Assembly: GCF_037940415.1 (NCBI RefSeq) | Contig: NZ_CP149798.1 | Coordinates: 4,435,001 to 4,499,000 of the forward strand | Length of the DNA: 64,000 bases | Source of the DNA: Streptomyces sp. f51 | GTDB taxonomy: Bacteria; Actinomycetota; Actinomycetes; Streptomycetales; Streptomycetaceae | Reading direction: 5' to 3' | In this document: positions 8,814 to 16,722 of the stretch, piece by piece | Position numbering within the stretch: position 1 is the stretch's first letter | How the letters are laid out: every line of letters begins with the position of its first letter | Notes under the pieces: generated by a model | The model's input: only the letters and a program-made list of their open reading frames with translations | The model's database searches: none | Told to the model about the DNA's origin: nothing | Made by a program: the position numbers and the translations under genes

Positions 8814-8960
8814 GACCGTCACGCGCGGGCCGGTACGGCACGGACCGTCCCGCAGGGGCCGTGACGCACGGCCGTATGTCCGCCGACCCTCACGCACAGC
8901 CGTATCCGGCGGCCGTCACGCGCGGCCGTATCCGGCGACCCTCACGCGCGGCCGGCACTC
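8814..8960 (+). repeat. degenerate 26-bp tandem repeat
   Basis: Copies of a unit close to CCGTCACGCGCGGCCGTATC start at about 8858, 8886, 8912 and 8938, with an eroded copy near 8814. The last three are exactly 26 bases apart; the earlier spacing is 28 bases. It lies just 3' of the LysR gene and downstream of whiD, in non-coding DNA. Confidence 0.75.
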
Positions 8961-8983
8961 ACCCAGTTGGCAGAAACGTTCCT

Positions 8984-9313
8984 TCAGTTGTTCGAGGCGG
9001 AAGTGTTTCCTGTGGCCGCCGCCGAGACCAGTCGGTTGCGTGCCCGTCCCATGAGCTCTTCGCGCTCGTCCTCGGTCAGTCCGCCCCACACGCCGTACGG
9101 TTCGCGCACCGCCAGCGCGTGTGCCGCGCACTCCGCGCGCACCGGGCATCTCATGCAGACCTCTTTGGCCGAGTTCTCACGAGCGCTCCGTGCCGCACCA
9201 CGCTCGCCCTCCGGGTGGAAGAAGAGCGAGCTGTCGACCCCTCGGCAGGCTGCGAGGAGCTGCCAGTCCCAGAGGTCCGCGTTCGGACCGGGAAGGCGAG
9301 AGAAATCTGCCAT
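8984..9313 (-). CDS. whiD: WhiB-family developmental regulator WhiD
   Basis: 109-residue iron-sulfur regulator required for spore maturation in Streptomyces. It opens MADFSRLPGPNADLWDWQ and has the four cluster-binding cysteines C23, C53, C56 and C62 (CMRCPVRAEC), then the GVWGG turn and a basic C-terminal stretch (GRARNRL) for DNA or sigma-factor contact. The ATG at 9313 follows AAGGGGA; the longer frame to 9355 is not supported. It is divergent from bldM, the arrangement known from S. coelicolor, and orthologous in position to mycobacterial whiB3, which lies near groEL1 and sigD. Confidence 0.95.
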   Translation of the reverse strand: MADFSRLPGPNADLWDWQLLAACRGVDSSLFFHPEGERGAARSARENSAKEVCMRCPVRAECAAHALAVREPYGVWGGLTEDEREELMGRARNRLVSAAATGNTSASNN

Positions 9314-9702
9314 TGCGTGTCCCCTTGTTGCCGTTCTGGGCTGCTCTGTGCCCACCGACCGTACATCTACGATCTAAGGAGATGAAAATATGACTCATTG
9401 CGAATCTAGCCTCAGACACCAGCAAATGGGAAGAAAACAGGCTAAATGGGGCATGGGTTGTGATGAAACGTTGAGGGTCGGCGCGCATGTCTGCACCGTG
9501 TCCGCGCCCTCACGTACAGTGCCGATGACGGCCGACTGCCCCGTAACTCTTTCGAGTGACCATCGTTGAGATGGCTGAGGCGGTTGAAGGAACAAGCGCT
9601 CGGGTAGGCGGTCATATCCGCCTGCGAGTGTCGACCGCACAGGTGACGATTCGTAACAGCCTGGAGGCTCAAGGTGACGCGCATCAGCTGCGGAGGACGG
9701 TC
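9314..9702. other. whiD-bldM divergent regulatory region
   Basis: 389 bases separating two sporulation genes. The half nearest whiD (about 9357-9450) is strikingly A/T-rich for this genome, as expected for whiD promoters. The half nearest bldM holds a sigma-BldN-like promoter and a leader of about 130 bases. A 59-codon ORF with a good ribosome site (9390-9569) crosses it but has non-coding-like codon use. Confidence 0.7.
9542..9569 (+). promoter_or_regulatory. bldM promoter of sigma-BldN type
   Basis: CGTAAC at 9542-9547 and CGTTGA at 9564-9569 with a 16-base spacer match the sequence I recall for promoters read by the ECF sigma factor BldN, whose best-known target is bldM. This places transcription start about 125 bases before the bldM ATG. 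Confidence 0.75.
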
Positions 9703-10314
9703 ATGACATCCGTCCTCGTCTGCGACGACTCCCCGCTTGCCCGAGAGGCGCTCCGCCGCGCGGTCGCGACCGTGCCCGGCGTCGAGCGCGTGACGACGGC
9801 GGCCAACGGCGAGGAAGTCCTCCGCCGCTGGGGAGCCGACCGTTCGGATTTGATTCTGATGGACGTACGTATGCCCGGACTGGGCGGCGTGGAGACGGTC
9901 AGGCGGCTGCTGTCCGCCGACCCCGGTGCGCGCATCATCATGCTCACCGTCGCCGAGGACCTGGACGGCGTGGCACTCGCCGTCGCCGCCGGCGCCCGCG
10001 GCTATCTGCACAAGGACGCCTCGCGGGCCGAGCTGCGCGCCACTGTGACCCAGGCGCTCGCCGACCCGACCTGGCGGCTCGCGCCGCGCAGACTGCGTTC
10101 GGCGGAGATGGGCGCCGCGCCCACGCTCACCGCGCGTGAGATCCAGGTGCTCGAAGGAATGAGCCACGGACGCTCGAACGCGGAGATCGGCCGTGAGCTG
10201 TTCCTCTCCGAGGACACGGTCAAGACCCACGCCCGGCGGCTCTTCAAGAAGCTCGGTGCCTCGGACCGGGCGCACGCGGTCGCGCTCGGATTCCGCTGGG
10301 GCCTGGTTCGCTGA
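9703..10314 (+). CDS. bldM: response regulator BldM
   Basis: 203-residue NarL/FixJ-type response regulator needed for aerial growth and sporulation. The receiver domain (residues 1-120) has the acidic pair D8-D9, the phospho-acceptor position D54 (LMDVRMPG), and K in YLHKDAS. The LuxR-type HTH covers about residues 140-200 (LTAREIQVLEGMSHGRSNAEIG). BldM is known to work without a paired kinase, as a homodimer or with WhiI. The ATG at 9703 follows CGGAGGACGG; upstream in-frame starts are part of the leader. No kinase gene is adjacent. Confidence 0.95.
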   Translation: MTSVLVCDDSPLAREALRRAVATVPGVERVTTAANGEEVLRRWGADRSDLILMDVRMPGLGGVETVRRLLSADPGARIIMLTVAEDLDGVALAVAAGARGYLHKDASRAELRATVTQALADPTWRLAPRRLRSAEMGAAPTLTAREIQVLEGMSHGRSNAEIGRELFLSEDTVKTHARRLFKKLGASDRAHAVALGFRWGLVR

Positions 10315-10749
10315 GAGGTGTCCCGTGGTGGTCCCCTGTGGATCGGCGCGCGGCGTCGGACGCGGTGCGTCGCAGGACCGCGGGGCGTCCTCGTGCCGGG
10401 CCTGTCCGGGTGATCCGGCGGCGCGGCGAGGTGCCCGGACGGTCGTCGCGCGCCCGCCGGGAGCCGCGGTGCGGCCCTTGGCCGGGCCGCGTCGTGGGTA
10501 TGACGTCGGCAGTCCCTGCCCGCCGGACGGCGGGCAGGGCCGGGTCCTTGCGGAGGGCCTCTTCGGTGTCCGATCCCCGTTTCCCGGCGGATGCCGCATC
10601 CTTGAGGTGTGGAGTTCCTTGGGGACAAGTCGGTCGAGCGGGAGGGGAGGGCGCAGGAGATGAGTTCCGGCGCACCTGCTCATAACGCTTCGGTGCACAA
10701 CTACGGACGCGGTGCCACGGACAGAACGACGTCAAGGCACCATGGACCG
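10315..10749. other. intergenic region between bldM and the sigma-factor gene
   Basis: 435 bases with no convincing gene. Frames through it have poor codon bias. A purine-rich stretch GGAGGGGAGG at 10641-10650 precedes an in-frame ATG at 10660 that could extend the sigma factor N-terminally by 30 residues. Confidence 0.5.
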
Positions 10750-11325
10750 ATGCGTGAAGACGAGACGACGGGGATCGGTGCGCTCGTCCTTCGCGCGGTC
10801 GACGGTGACGAACAGGCCACGCACGACCTGCTCGCCCACGTACACCCGCTCGCGCTGCGTTACTGCCGCGCCCGTCTGTCCCGGCTCCCGGGGGACGCGC
10901 GGCACTTCGTGGAGGACCTGGCGCAGGAGGTCTGTGTCGCGGTGCTCCTCGCGCTGCCGCGCTACAAGGACACCGGGCGTCCCTTCGAGGCGTTCGTCTT
11001 CGCGATCGCCGCACACAAGGTCGCCGACCTCCAGCGTGCCGCGATGCGCCATCCGGGGTCCACGGTCGTTCCGTCGGACGAGATGCCGGAGCGGCCCGAC
11101 GACTCCCTGGGCCCCGAGGAGCGCGCGCTGCTCAGCAGTGACGCCGAATGGGCCAAGAAGCTCATGGCCAACCTGCCCGAGAACCAGCGTGAACTGCTCC
11201 TTCTGCGGATCGCGGTGGGTCTCACGGCCGAGGAGACGGGCCAGATGCTGGGGATGTCCCCGGGCGCGGTCCGGGTGGCCCAGCACCGTGCGCTGAGCAG
11301 GCTGCGGGCCCTGGCGGAGCAGTGA
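10750..11325 (+). CDS. shbA: ECF-type RNA polymerase sigma factor of the SigD group
   Basis: 191-residue sigma factor. Region 2 runs from IGALVLRAVDGDEQ to KVADLQRAAM and includes the DLAQEVCVAVLLALPRY core; region 4 is LPENQRELLLLRIAVGLTAEETGQML with the recognition helix SPGAVRVAQHRALSRL. It matches M. tuberculosis SigD in sequence, and both lie beside guaB and a whiB gene. From memory, the Streptomyces member is ShbA, which drives hrdB transcription; the symbol is given on that basis. I chose the ATG at 10750 because codons from 10660 to 10749 lack the normal third-position GC bias, although 10660 has the better ribosome site. No RsdA-like anti-sigma gene is adjacent. Confidence 0.85.
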   Translation: MREDETTGIGALVLRAVDGDEQATHDLLAHVHPLALRYCRARLSRLPGDARHFVEDLAQEVCVAVLLALPRYKDTGRPFEAFVFAIAAHKVADLQRAAMRHPGSTVVPSDEMPERPDDSLGPEERALLSSDAEWAKKLMANLPENQRELLLLRIAVGLTAEETGQMLGMSPGAVRVAQHRALSRLRALAEQ

Positions 11326-11849
11326 CCGCGCGCTGGGACGGGCCCGCCGCGCCGGCCCGTCGAGCGGCCTTGCGTCCGGTCGGCGGCGCACTCCTTCCGG
11401 TGATGCGGAGCCACGCCTTCCGGTGACTCAGGGTCACTCCTTCCGGTGCCCCGGGGCCACTCTTCCGGTGGCCCGGCGTCACTCTTTCCGGTGATGCCTG
11501 TCACCTGGTGAGGGGGCGTCGTCGGGCGCCGGGAGAACCGGAGACCTTCCCCTCCGCAAATTGCAGGCAAAAGGTGACGTACCCCGGCGGCGCCCGACCG
11601 GCCCCTCCGGGCCCTGCCGTGCCGCGGGCGTTCCACGGGAACGGGCCGCCCGTCCGAGGTCCCCGCCCGCTCGTTCCGCGGGCCCGGAGCGGGCCTCCGG
11701 CACCCGTCCGGGCACGGACTGAACGGGGAAGGCCGTCATCCCGTACGAACATACGAAGCCGAAGCCCACCCACAACCGTGGAATGAGAGAGCCATGCTTC
11801 CCGTTAGCATGGACATCCGCACCGATCAAGGCCATTTGGGGAAGGTGTC
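11326..11849. other. sigma factor-guaB intergenic region
   Basis: 524 bases without a supportable gene. It holds the 23-bp repeats, a lower-GC segment around 11555-11580, and a short dyad CATGCT / AGCATG (arms 11793-11798 and 11806-11811) whose right half contains a -10-like TAGCAT, 39 bases before the guaB ATG. The guaB promoter is probably near this dyad, but no good -35 box is visible. Confidence 0.55.
11395..11510 (+). repeat. five-copy 23-bp tandem repeat upstream of guaB
   Basis: TTCCGGTG recurs at 11395, 11418, 11441, 11463 and 11486, giving a period of 22-23 bases. The unit is close to TTCCGGTGNCNCGGGGCCAC followed by TCC. It sits in the 524-base gap between the sigma-factor gene and guaB, just past the sigma-factor stop. 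Confidence 0.85.
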
Positions 11850-13358
11850 ATGACTGCCAACGTCGACGGAGTGCCCGCCAAGTTCGCGACACTCGGGCTG
11901 ACCTACGACGACGTGCTGCTGCTGCCGGGCTCGTCGGACATGGCGCCCGACCAGATCGACACCGCCTCGCACATCTCGAAGAACGTCCGGGTCAACATCC
12001 CGCTGCTCTCCGCCGCCATGGACAAGGTCACCGAGTCGCGCATGGCGATCGCGATGGCCCGTCAGGGCGGCGTCGGTGTCCTGCACCGCAATCTGTCCAT
12101 CGAGGACCAGGCCAACCAGGTCGACCTGGTGAAGCGCTCCGAGTCCGGCATGGTCACCGACCCGATCACCGTGCGCCCGGACGCCACGCTCGTCGAGGCC
12201 GACGCGATCTGCGCCAAGTTCCGCATCTCCGGTGTCCCGGTCACCGACGGCGGCGGCAAGCTGCTCGGCATCGTCACCAACCGCGACATGGCCTTCGAGA
12301 CCGACCGCTCGCAGCAGGTGCGCGACGTCATGACGCCGATGCCGCTGGTCACCGGCAAGGTCGGCATCTCGGGCCACGACGCGATGCAGCTGCTGCGCCG
12401 CCACAAGATCGAGAAGCTCCCGCTGGTCGACGACGCGGGCGTCCTCAAGGGCCTCATCACGGTCAAGGACTTCGTCAAGGCCGAGAAGTACCCGAACGCC
12501 GCCAAGGACTCCGAGGGGCGTCTGCTGGTCGGCGCGGCCGTCGGTGTCGCGGGTGACGCGTTCGAGCGTGCCCAGGCCCTGATCGAGGCGGGCGTCGACT
12601 TCATCGTCGTCGACACCGCGCACGGCCACTCCCGGCTGGTCGGCGACATGGTCGCCAAGATCAAGTCGAACTCCTCGGGCGTCGACGTCATCGGCGGCAA
12701 CATCGCCACCCGTGACGGTGCCCAGGCCCTCATCGACGCGGGCGTCGACGGCATCAAGGTCGGTGTCGGCCCCGGTTCCATCTGCACCACCCGCGTCGTC
12801 GCCGGCATCGGCGTCCCCCAGGTCACGGCCATCTACGAGGCGTCCCTCGCCGCCAAGGCGGCCGGCGTCCCGGTCATCGGCGACGGTGGCCTCCAGTACT
12901 CGGGCGACATCGCCAAGGCCCTGGTCGCGGGCGCCGACACGGTGATGCTCGGCTCGCTGCTCGCGGGCTGCGAGGAGTCCCCGGGCGAGCTGCTCTTCAT
13001 CAACGGCAAGCAGTTCAAGTCGTACCGCGGCATGGGCTCCCTGGGCGCGATGCAGTCCCGTGGCGAGCAGCGCTCCTTCTCCAAGGACCGCTACTTCCAG
13101 GAGGGCGTCGCCTCCGACGAGAAGCTCGTCCCCGAGGGCATCGAGGGTCAGGTGCCCTACCGCGGCCCGCTCTCCGCGGTCGTCCACCAGCTGGTCGGCG
13201 GTCTGCGCCAGTCGATGTTCTACGTCGGCGGCCGCACCGTGCCCGAGCTCCAGGACCGCGGCCGGTTCGTCCGCATCACCTCGGCGGGCCTCAAGGAGAG
13301 CCACCCGCACGACATCCAGATGACGGTCGAGGCGCCGAACTACAGCCGCCTCAAGTAG
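11850..13358 (+). CDS. guaB: inosine-5'-monophosphate dehydrogenase
   Basis: 502-residue IMPDH, which oxidises IMP to XMP with NAD+, the committed step of GTP synthesis. The TIM barrel is interrupted by a pair of CBS domains at about residues 100-225. The catalytic loop is GVGPGSICTTR with the nucleophilic Cys near residue 312, and the flap region contains the SYRGMGSLGAM segment. GGGGAAGG precedes the ATG. It is followed by a strong hairpin and then by guaB3, so the two guanine-pathway genes are clustered but probably separately transcribed. guaA lies 25 kb further along. Confidence 0.97.
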   Translation: MTANVDGVPAKFATLGLTYDDVLLLPGSSDMAPDQIDTASHISKNVRVNIPLLSAAMDKVTESRMAIAMARQGGVGVLHRNLSIEDQANQVDLVKRSESGMVTDPITVRPDATLVEADAICAKFRISGVPVTDGGGKLLGIVTNRDMAFETDRSQQVRDVMTPMPLVTGKVGISGHDAMQLLRRHKIEKLPLVDDAGVLKGLITVKDFVKAEKYPNAAKDSEGRLLVGAAVGVAGDAFERAQALIEAGVDFIVVDTAHGHSRLVGDMVAKIKSNSSGVDVIGGNIATRDGAQALIDAGVDGIKVGVGPGSICTTRVVAGIGVPQVTAIYEASLAAKAAGVPVIGDGGLQYSGDIAKALVAGADTVMLGSLLAGCEESPGELLFINGKQFKSYRGMGSLGAMQSRGEQRSFSKDRYFQEGVASDEKLVPEGIEGQVPYRGPLSAVVHQLVGGLRQSMFYVGGRTVPELQDRGRFVRITSAGLKESHPHDIQMTVEAPNYSRLK

Positions 13359-13406
13359 TCACCCGTACAGCTGAAAAGGCTTCCACGCGCGCGTGGAGGC
13401 CCGCCA

Positions 13407-13441
13407 CGAGGGCGGCCCCGGAGGTTCCGGGGCCGCCCTCG
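13407..13441 (+). terminator. hairpin terminator after guaB
   Basis: A perfect 15-base stem, CGAGGGCGGCCCCGG pairing with CCGGGGCCGCCCTCG, with the loop AGGTT. A smaller palindrome TCCACGCGCGCGTGGA lies just before it at 13382-13397. Confidence 0.85.
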
Positions 13442-13496
13442 TCGTGGGCGTCGGGGATACTGGGAGGCGCAGAAGCGAAGACGGAAAGGCCACAAC

Positions 13497-14621
13497 GTGA
13501 CTGAGATCGAGATCGGGCGCGGCAAGCGCGGCCGCCGGGCGTACGCCTTCGACGACATCGCCGTCGTCCCGAGCCGCCGTACGCGGGACCCGAAGGAGGT
13601 CTCGATCGCCTGGCAGATCGACGCGTACCGCTTCGAGCTGCCCTTCCTGGCCGCCCCCATGGACTCGGTCGTCTCCCCGGCCACCGCGATCCGTATCGGC
13701 GAGCTGGGCGGCCTGGGCGTCCTGAACCTGGAAGGCCTCTGGACGCGGTACGACGACCCGCAGCCGCTGCTCGACGAGATCGCCGGACTGGACTCGGAGA
13801 GCGCGACCCGCCGGCTCCAGGAGATCTACGCGGCTCCCATCAAGGAGGAGCTGATCGGGCAGCGCATCAAGGAGGTGCGCGACTCCGGAGTCGTCACCGC
13901 CGCGGCCCTGTCCCCGCAGCGCACGGCGCAGTTCTCCAAGGCCGTCGTCGACGCGGGCGTGGACATCTTCGTCATCCGCGGTACGACGGTGTCGGCCGAG
14001 CACGTCTCCGGTGCCGCCGAACCGCTGAACCTGAAGCAGTTCATCTACGAGCTCGACGTCCCGGTGATCGTCGGCGGCTGCGCCACGTACACCGCGGCCC
14101 TGCACCTGATGCGCACCGGCGCGGCGGGCGTGCTGGTCGGATTCGGTGGCGGCGCCGCGCACACCACGCGCAACGTTCTGGGCATCCAGGTCCCGATGGC
14201 CACCGCCGTCGCGGACGTCGCCGCGGCCCGCCGCGACTACATGGACGAGTCCGGCGGCCGGTACGTGCACGTCATCGCCGACGGCGGTGTCGGCTGGTCG
14301 GGCGACCTCCCCAAGGCGATCGCCTGCGGCGCCGACTCCGTGATGATGGGCTCCCCGCTCGCGCGCGCCACCGACGCGCCCGGCCGCGGACACCACTGGG
14401 GCATGGAGGCGGTGAACGAGGAGCTGCCGCGCGGCAAGAAGGTCGACCTCGGCACCGTCGGCACCATCGAGGAGATCCTCACGGGCCCGTCGCACATCCC
14501 GGACGGCTCGATGAACATCTTCGGCGCCCTCCGCCGCGCCATGGCCACCACCGGCTACAGCGAGCTCAAGGAGTTCCAGCGCGTCGAGGTGACGGTCGCG
14601 GACGCCCAGCACAAGCGCTGA
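13497..14621 (+). CDS. guaB3: GuaB3 family IMP dehydrogenase-like protein
   Basis: 374-residue IMPDH/GMP-reductase superfamily barrel of the GuaB3 clade, which follows guaB in actinobacteria. It lacks CBS domains. Barrel motifs AAPMDSVVSPATA and HVIADGGVGWSGDLPKAIACGADSVMMGS (phosphate and nucleotide contacts) are present. Where guaB has GPGSICTT this protein has FGGGAAHTT, so no catalytic Cys is visible, and its reaction should not be assumed to be IMP oxidation. The GTG start at 13497 is preceded by GGAAAGG. Confidence 0.9.
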   Translation: MTEIEIGRGKRGRRAYAFDDIAVVPSRRTRDPKEVSIAWQIDAYRFELPFLAAPMDSVVSPATAIRIGELGGLGVLNLEGLWTRYDDPQPLLDEIAGLDSESATRRLQEIYAAPIKEELIGQRIKEVRDSGVVTAAALSPQRTAQFSKAVVDAGVDIFVIRGTTVSAEHVSGAAEPLNLKQFIYELDVPVIVGGCATYTAALHLMRTGAAGVLVGFGGGAAHTTRNVLGIQVPMATAVADVAAARRDYMDESGGRYVHVIADGGVGWSGDLPKAIACGADSVMMGSPLARATDAPGRGHHWGMEAVNEELPRGKKVDLGTVGTIEEILTGPSHIPDGSMNIFGALRRAMATTGYSELKEFQRVEVTVADAQHKR

Positions 14622-14656
14622 CCGCGCGGTTCCACCGGCGCTCTCACGCGTCGTAC

Positions 14657-14695
14657 GCCGGAAGGCCCCCACCGAATCGGTGGGGGCCTTCCGGC
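14657..14695 (+). terminator. bidirectional hairpin terminator
   Basis: A perfect 18-base stem (GCCGGAAGGCCCCCACCG and its complement) with the loop AAT, lying between the convergent guaB3 and membrane-protein genes. Confidence 0.9.
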
Positions 14696-14752
14696 ATGTA
14701 CGGGGGCGGGTCAGCCGCCGGTGAGCAGTTCGGCGACGCCCGCGAGGGCATC

Positions 14753-15361
14753 TCAGTGGCCGTGACCGGCCTTGCGGGCGCTCTGGAAGGCGACGTAGGC
14801 CGCGATCGCGAAGAACACGAAGGTCAGGGGGTTGGCGTCGGCCTTCCAGCCTGCCTGGGCGATGTCGATGTGGTGGAAGAAGACCTCGCTGAAGCTGACG
14901 CCGGCGGCCTTGGCGATGATCATGGCCTCGCCGATCAGCTGGCCGAGGTAGATCGCGGCGACGGAGATGATCACACCGGCGACCGGGAGGCTCTGGCTGC
15001 GGCCTCCGGCGCGGCCCGTGGCGATGCCGACGAGGAAGCCGACGCCGACGGCGGCGTAGCCGATCTCGTGCTTGGTCAGGCCGGTCACGAGGCCGTACAG
15101 GATCGCGGAGACCACACCGGCGCCGATGGCGGCGACGAGGCCGAGCGCGAAGTTCTCGCGCGCCGGCGCCGCCGGGGCGACGGGCGCGGTCGGGAAGCCG
15201 GGCGCGGCGGGGAAGCCCGGCTGGGGCGTGCCCTGCGGCGCGGCCTGCTGCGGGACGCCCTGCTGCGGGATGCCCGGCTGCGGGACGGGCGGCTGGTCGG
15301 CGGGCTCGCCCGCGTACGGGTTGTTCTCGACCGGTGGACCGGGCGGCGTCGGCTGGCTCAT
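14753..15361 (-). CDS. Pro/Gln-rich small integral membrane protein
   Basis: 202-residue protein of unknown function. Residues 1-65 are a cytosol-like low-complexity tail rich in Pro, Gln, Gly and Ala (PGIPQQGVPQQAAPQG). Residues about 70-145 contain three hydrophobic segments (FALGLVAAIGAGVVSAILYG, IGYAAVGVGFLVGIAT, VAGVIISVAAIYLGQLIG), and a fourth follows near 180 (LTFVFFAIAAYVAFQ). This layout is common in actinobacterial membrane proteins. The ATG at 15361 starts the MSQPTPPG segment. It is single and convergent with guaB3. Confidence 0.75.
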   Translation of the reverse strand: MSQPTPPGPPVENNPYAGEPADQPPVPQPGIPQQGVPQQAAPQGTPQPGFPAAPGFPTAPVAPAAPARENFALGLVAAIGAGVVSAILYGLVTGLTKHEIGYAAVGVGFLVGIATGRAGGRSQSLPVAGVIISVAAIYLGQLIGEAMIIAKAAGVSFSEVFFHHIDIAQAGWKADANPLTFVFFAIAAYVAFQSARKAGHGH

Positions 15362-15513
15362 GTGGTTCCCCCCTGGGATGCGGGCGCACGGTGGACGTGC
15401 GCGTGGAAAGCGCCGCACACCGATCGGCGCCCGGGGCGCGGGCGCACGTGTGTACGAGAGCTGCCGCAGATTAGCAGGGGGCAGTGACAATCGGTGAGGT
15501 CATTTTCCCCGGC

Positions 15514-16722
15514 TCAGAGCCGGTGCGCCGCGCCCGTCGGGGTCGCTCCCCTTGTGTCCAGGAGGAGTTGGGCCTTCACGGACAGTCCTTGCAGGTCGTA
15601 CGTGCGGTGTTGCTGGAGCAGGATCGTCAGGTCGGCGTCGGCCGCGGCCTCGTAGAGCGAGTCCGCGCGCGGTACGGGCCGCCCGAGGACGCTCCAGGCC
15701 GGTACGTGCGGGTCGTGATAGCTGACGGAGGCGCCGAGTTCCATCAGCCGTACGGCGATCTCGTGGGCGGGGGCGCCCTGTTGGTCGGCGGTGTCGGCCT
15801 TGTAGGTGACGCCGAGGAGGAGCACCCGCGCGGCCCGGGCGGACTTCCCGTGCTCGTTGAGCAGCGCGGCGGCGCGCTGGATGACGTACTGGGGCATGTG
15901 GTCGTTGACCTGCCGGGCCAGTTCGACCATCCGCAGCGGGCGCCCGGAGGGGCCGCCGAGGTCCTGGGCGAGTCCGTGGCCGCCGACCCCCGGGCCGGGC
16001 CGGAACGCCTGGAACCCGAACGGCTTGGTCTCCGCGCAGCGGATGACGTCCCACAGGTCGACGCCCAGGTCGTGGCAGAGCACGGCCATCTCGTTGACGA
16101 GGGCGATGTTGACGTGCCGGAAATTGGTCTCCAGGACCTGCACGGTCTCCGCCTCGCGGGGTCCGCGCGCGCGGACGACCTTGTCGGTGAGCCGTCCGTA
16201 GAAGGCGGCGGCCGACTCGGTGCAGGCGGGGGTGAGGCCGCCGATGACCTTCGGCGTTCCCGCGGGGGTGAAGTCGCGGTTGCCGGGGTCGACCCGGCTG
16301 GGGGAGTAGGCGAGGTGGAAGTCGCGGCCCGCGCGCAGTCCGGAGCCGGTTTCGAGGAGCGGGCGCAGGAACCCCTCGGTGGTCCCGGGGTGCACGGGTG
16401 ATTCCAGGATCACCGTGGTGTGCGGGCGCAGCCGTGCGGCCAGGGTGCGCGCCGCCGACTCGACCTGGCCGAGGTCCAGGGTGCCGTCCGCGCCCCGCGG
16501 GGTCGGTGCGCAGATGACGGCGGTGCGGACGCGGCCCAGCTCGGCCGGGTTCGTGGCCGGCCGGAAGCCTCCCGAGAGCATCCGGCGCAGTTCGGCGGGG
16601 GTGAGGGAGCCGCCCTCGGGTCCAGTTCTGTAGCCGAGGGTGGGGATGCCGGCGGCGACGGCGGCCTGGGCCAGGGGCAGGCCGAGGTGACCGAGTCCGA
16701 TGACGGCGAGGTCTGCGGGCAT
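15514..16722 (-). CDS. nucleotide-sugar (UDP-glucose/ManNAc-type) dehydrogenase homologue lacking catalytic Cys
   Basis: 402-residue member of the UDP-glucose/GDP-mannose dehydrogenase family with all three domains: N-terminal Rossmann (VIGLGHLGLPLA), central dimerisation helix (NFRHVNIALVNEMAVLC, TKPFGFQAF) and C-terminal UDP-binding domain (VLLLGVTYKADT). Family members oxidise a sugar C6 alcohol to the acid through a cysteine in GGHC. Here the motif is GPGVGGHG, with Gly at residue 250. The nearby Lys of the usual KL-EN motif is replaced (TVQVLETN), and the acidic residue expected after Rossmann strand 2 is not seen (LGYRTGPE). It probably does not act as a standard 6-dehydrogenase. Likely monocistronic. 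Confidence 0.8.
   Translation of the reverse strand: MPADLAVIGLGHLGLPLAQAAVAAGIPTLGYRTGPEGGSLTPAELRRMLSGGFRPATNPAELGRVRTAVICAPTPRGADGTLDLGQVESAARTLAARLRPHTTVILESPVHPGTTEGFLRPLLETGSGLRAGRDFHLAYSPSRVDPGNRDFTPAGTPKVIGGLTPACTESAAAFYGRLTDKVVRARGPREAETVQVLETNFRHVNIALVNEMAVLCHDLGVDLWDVIRCAETKPFGFQAFRPGPGVGGHGLAQDLGGPSGRPLRMVELARQVNDHMPQYVIQRAAALLNEHGKSARAARVLLLGVTYKADTADQQGAPAHEIAVRLMELGASVSYHDPHVPAWSVLGRPVPRADSLYEAAADADLTILLQQHRTYDLQGLSVKAQLLLDTRGATPTGAAHRL

Noticed and set aside
10660..10749. N-terminal extension of the sigma factor from the ATG at 10660.
   Set aside because: It has a better ribosome site, but its codons lack normal third-position GC bias, and the conserved family sequence starts at 10750.
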